From Microvelia longipes (lineage: Eukaryota; Arthropoda; Insecta; Hemiptera; Veliidae): DNA of 64,000 nucleotides. The position numbers and the translations under genes were made by a program. Each line of letters starts with the position of its first letter. Within the stretch, counting starts at the first letter, position 1. Shown piece after piece: positions 63,781 through 64,000 of this stretch. The notes beneath the pieces were generated by a model, which saw nothing but the letters and a program-made list of their open reading frames with translations, was not told the origin of the DNA and searched no databases. The DNA lies in assembly GCA_018340805.1 (NCBI GenBank), contig JACMZG010001863.1:26908026-26972025 (forward strand). The letters are read 5' to 3'.

Positions 63781-64000
63781 TCGCCTGGGAGTTAAATACT
63801 TTGGTTCCCTCGGCTTACGCCTTAGGACAACTAACTGCTCAGGGAAATAATAGCATTCTTTACTCCCTTGATGCATAAATAACTATTATAAGGCAATTAT
63901 AATTGTTATTTTAAAATAAAATGGAATAAATTAAACCATCTTATAGAAATAAAAACTTGTTAAAATGATAAAAAAAACATTACAAATAAATAAAGAAGTA

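Larger units (their letters stand above)
60225..64000. other. Upstream region / intron without recognised exon
   Basis: I found no convincing signal-peptide exon or promoter of the protease gene here. The stretch holds a long 5S-module element (61370-62155) and a repeat at 63540-63850 with CCTCGG/GCTTCGCC words; the remainder is AT-rich. The gene's start may lie beyond the window. Confidence 0.6.

Overview
The window looks like nuclear DNA of an insect or close arthropod relative, probably not holometabolous, though I cannot name the species. It is strongly AT-rich, its genes carry spliceosomal introns (one of about 20 kb), and the spaces between exons are packed with foldback elements, short non-autonomous transposons, microsatellites and a minisatellite. 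I saw no bacterial operons, CRISPR array, plasmid or phage genes.

Two protein genes are visible, and they converge tail to tail. (1) Bases 1-3846 (+) hold the uninterrupted 3' part of Brr2/SNRNP200, the DExH helicase of the U5 snRNP. The window opens inside motif VI of its first helicase cassette and runs through the first Sec63 unit, the whole second (pseudo-helicase) cassette and the second Sec63 unit to the stop codon. (2) Bases 16804-60224 (-) hold a secreted ADAMTS-like zinc metalloprotease of the reprolysin (M12B) family, spread over at least 12 coding exons. I assembled it from splice sites, codon phase and family motifs. All phases fit, giving 525 codons plus stop. It has a prodomain, a furin-type basic site, a catalytic domain with HEVGHLLGAVHD and a Met-turn, a cysteine-rich domain and a short Ser/Thr-rich tail, but no thrombospondin repeats. 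Its first exon(s), with start codon and signal peptide, lie beyond base 64000 or were not recognised.

The main discovery is in the protease gene. Two similar short exons (25702-25754 and 25142-25197) lie 504 bases apart, have the same phases and encode alternative versions of the same catalytic-domain segment. Using both would create an immediate in-frame stop, so they look like mutually exclusive exons. They sit just before the substrate-facing edge strand, and only one adds an N-glycosylation sequon.

Layout: 1-3846 Brr2; 3847-16657 intergenic with three foldbacks, microsatellites and palindromes; 16658-32579 the compact part of the protease gene (exons 3-12); 32580-39487 an intron with a microsatellite-linked element and a tRNA-like SINE; 39488-39701 exon 2; 39702-60137 a giant intron with a hAT-type MITE, a 98% identical inverted-repeat pair, several copies of an element carrying a 5S-rRNA-like module, and a 55-base minisatellite; 60138-60224 exon 1 as seen; 60225-64000 upstream repeats. 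The two genes have no evident functional link.
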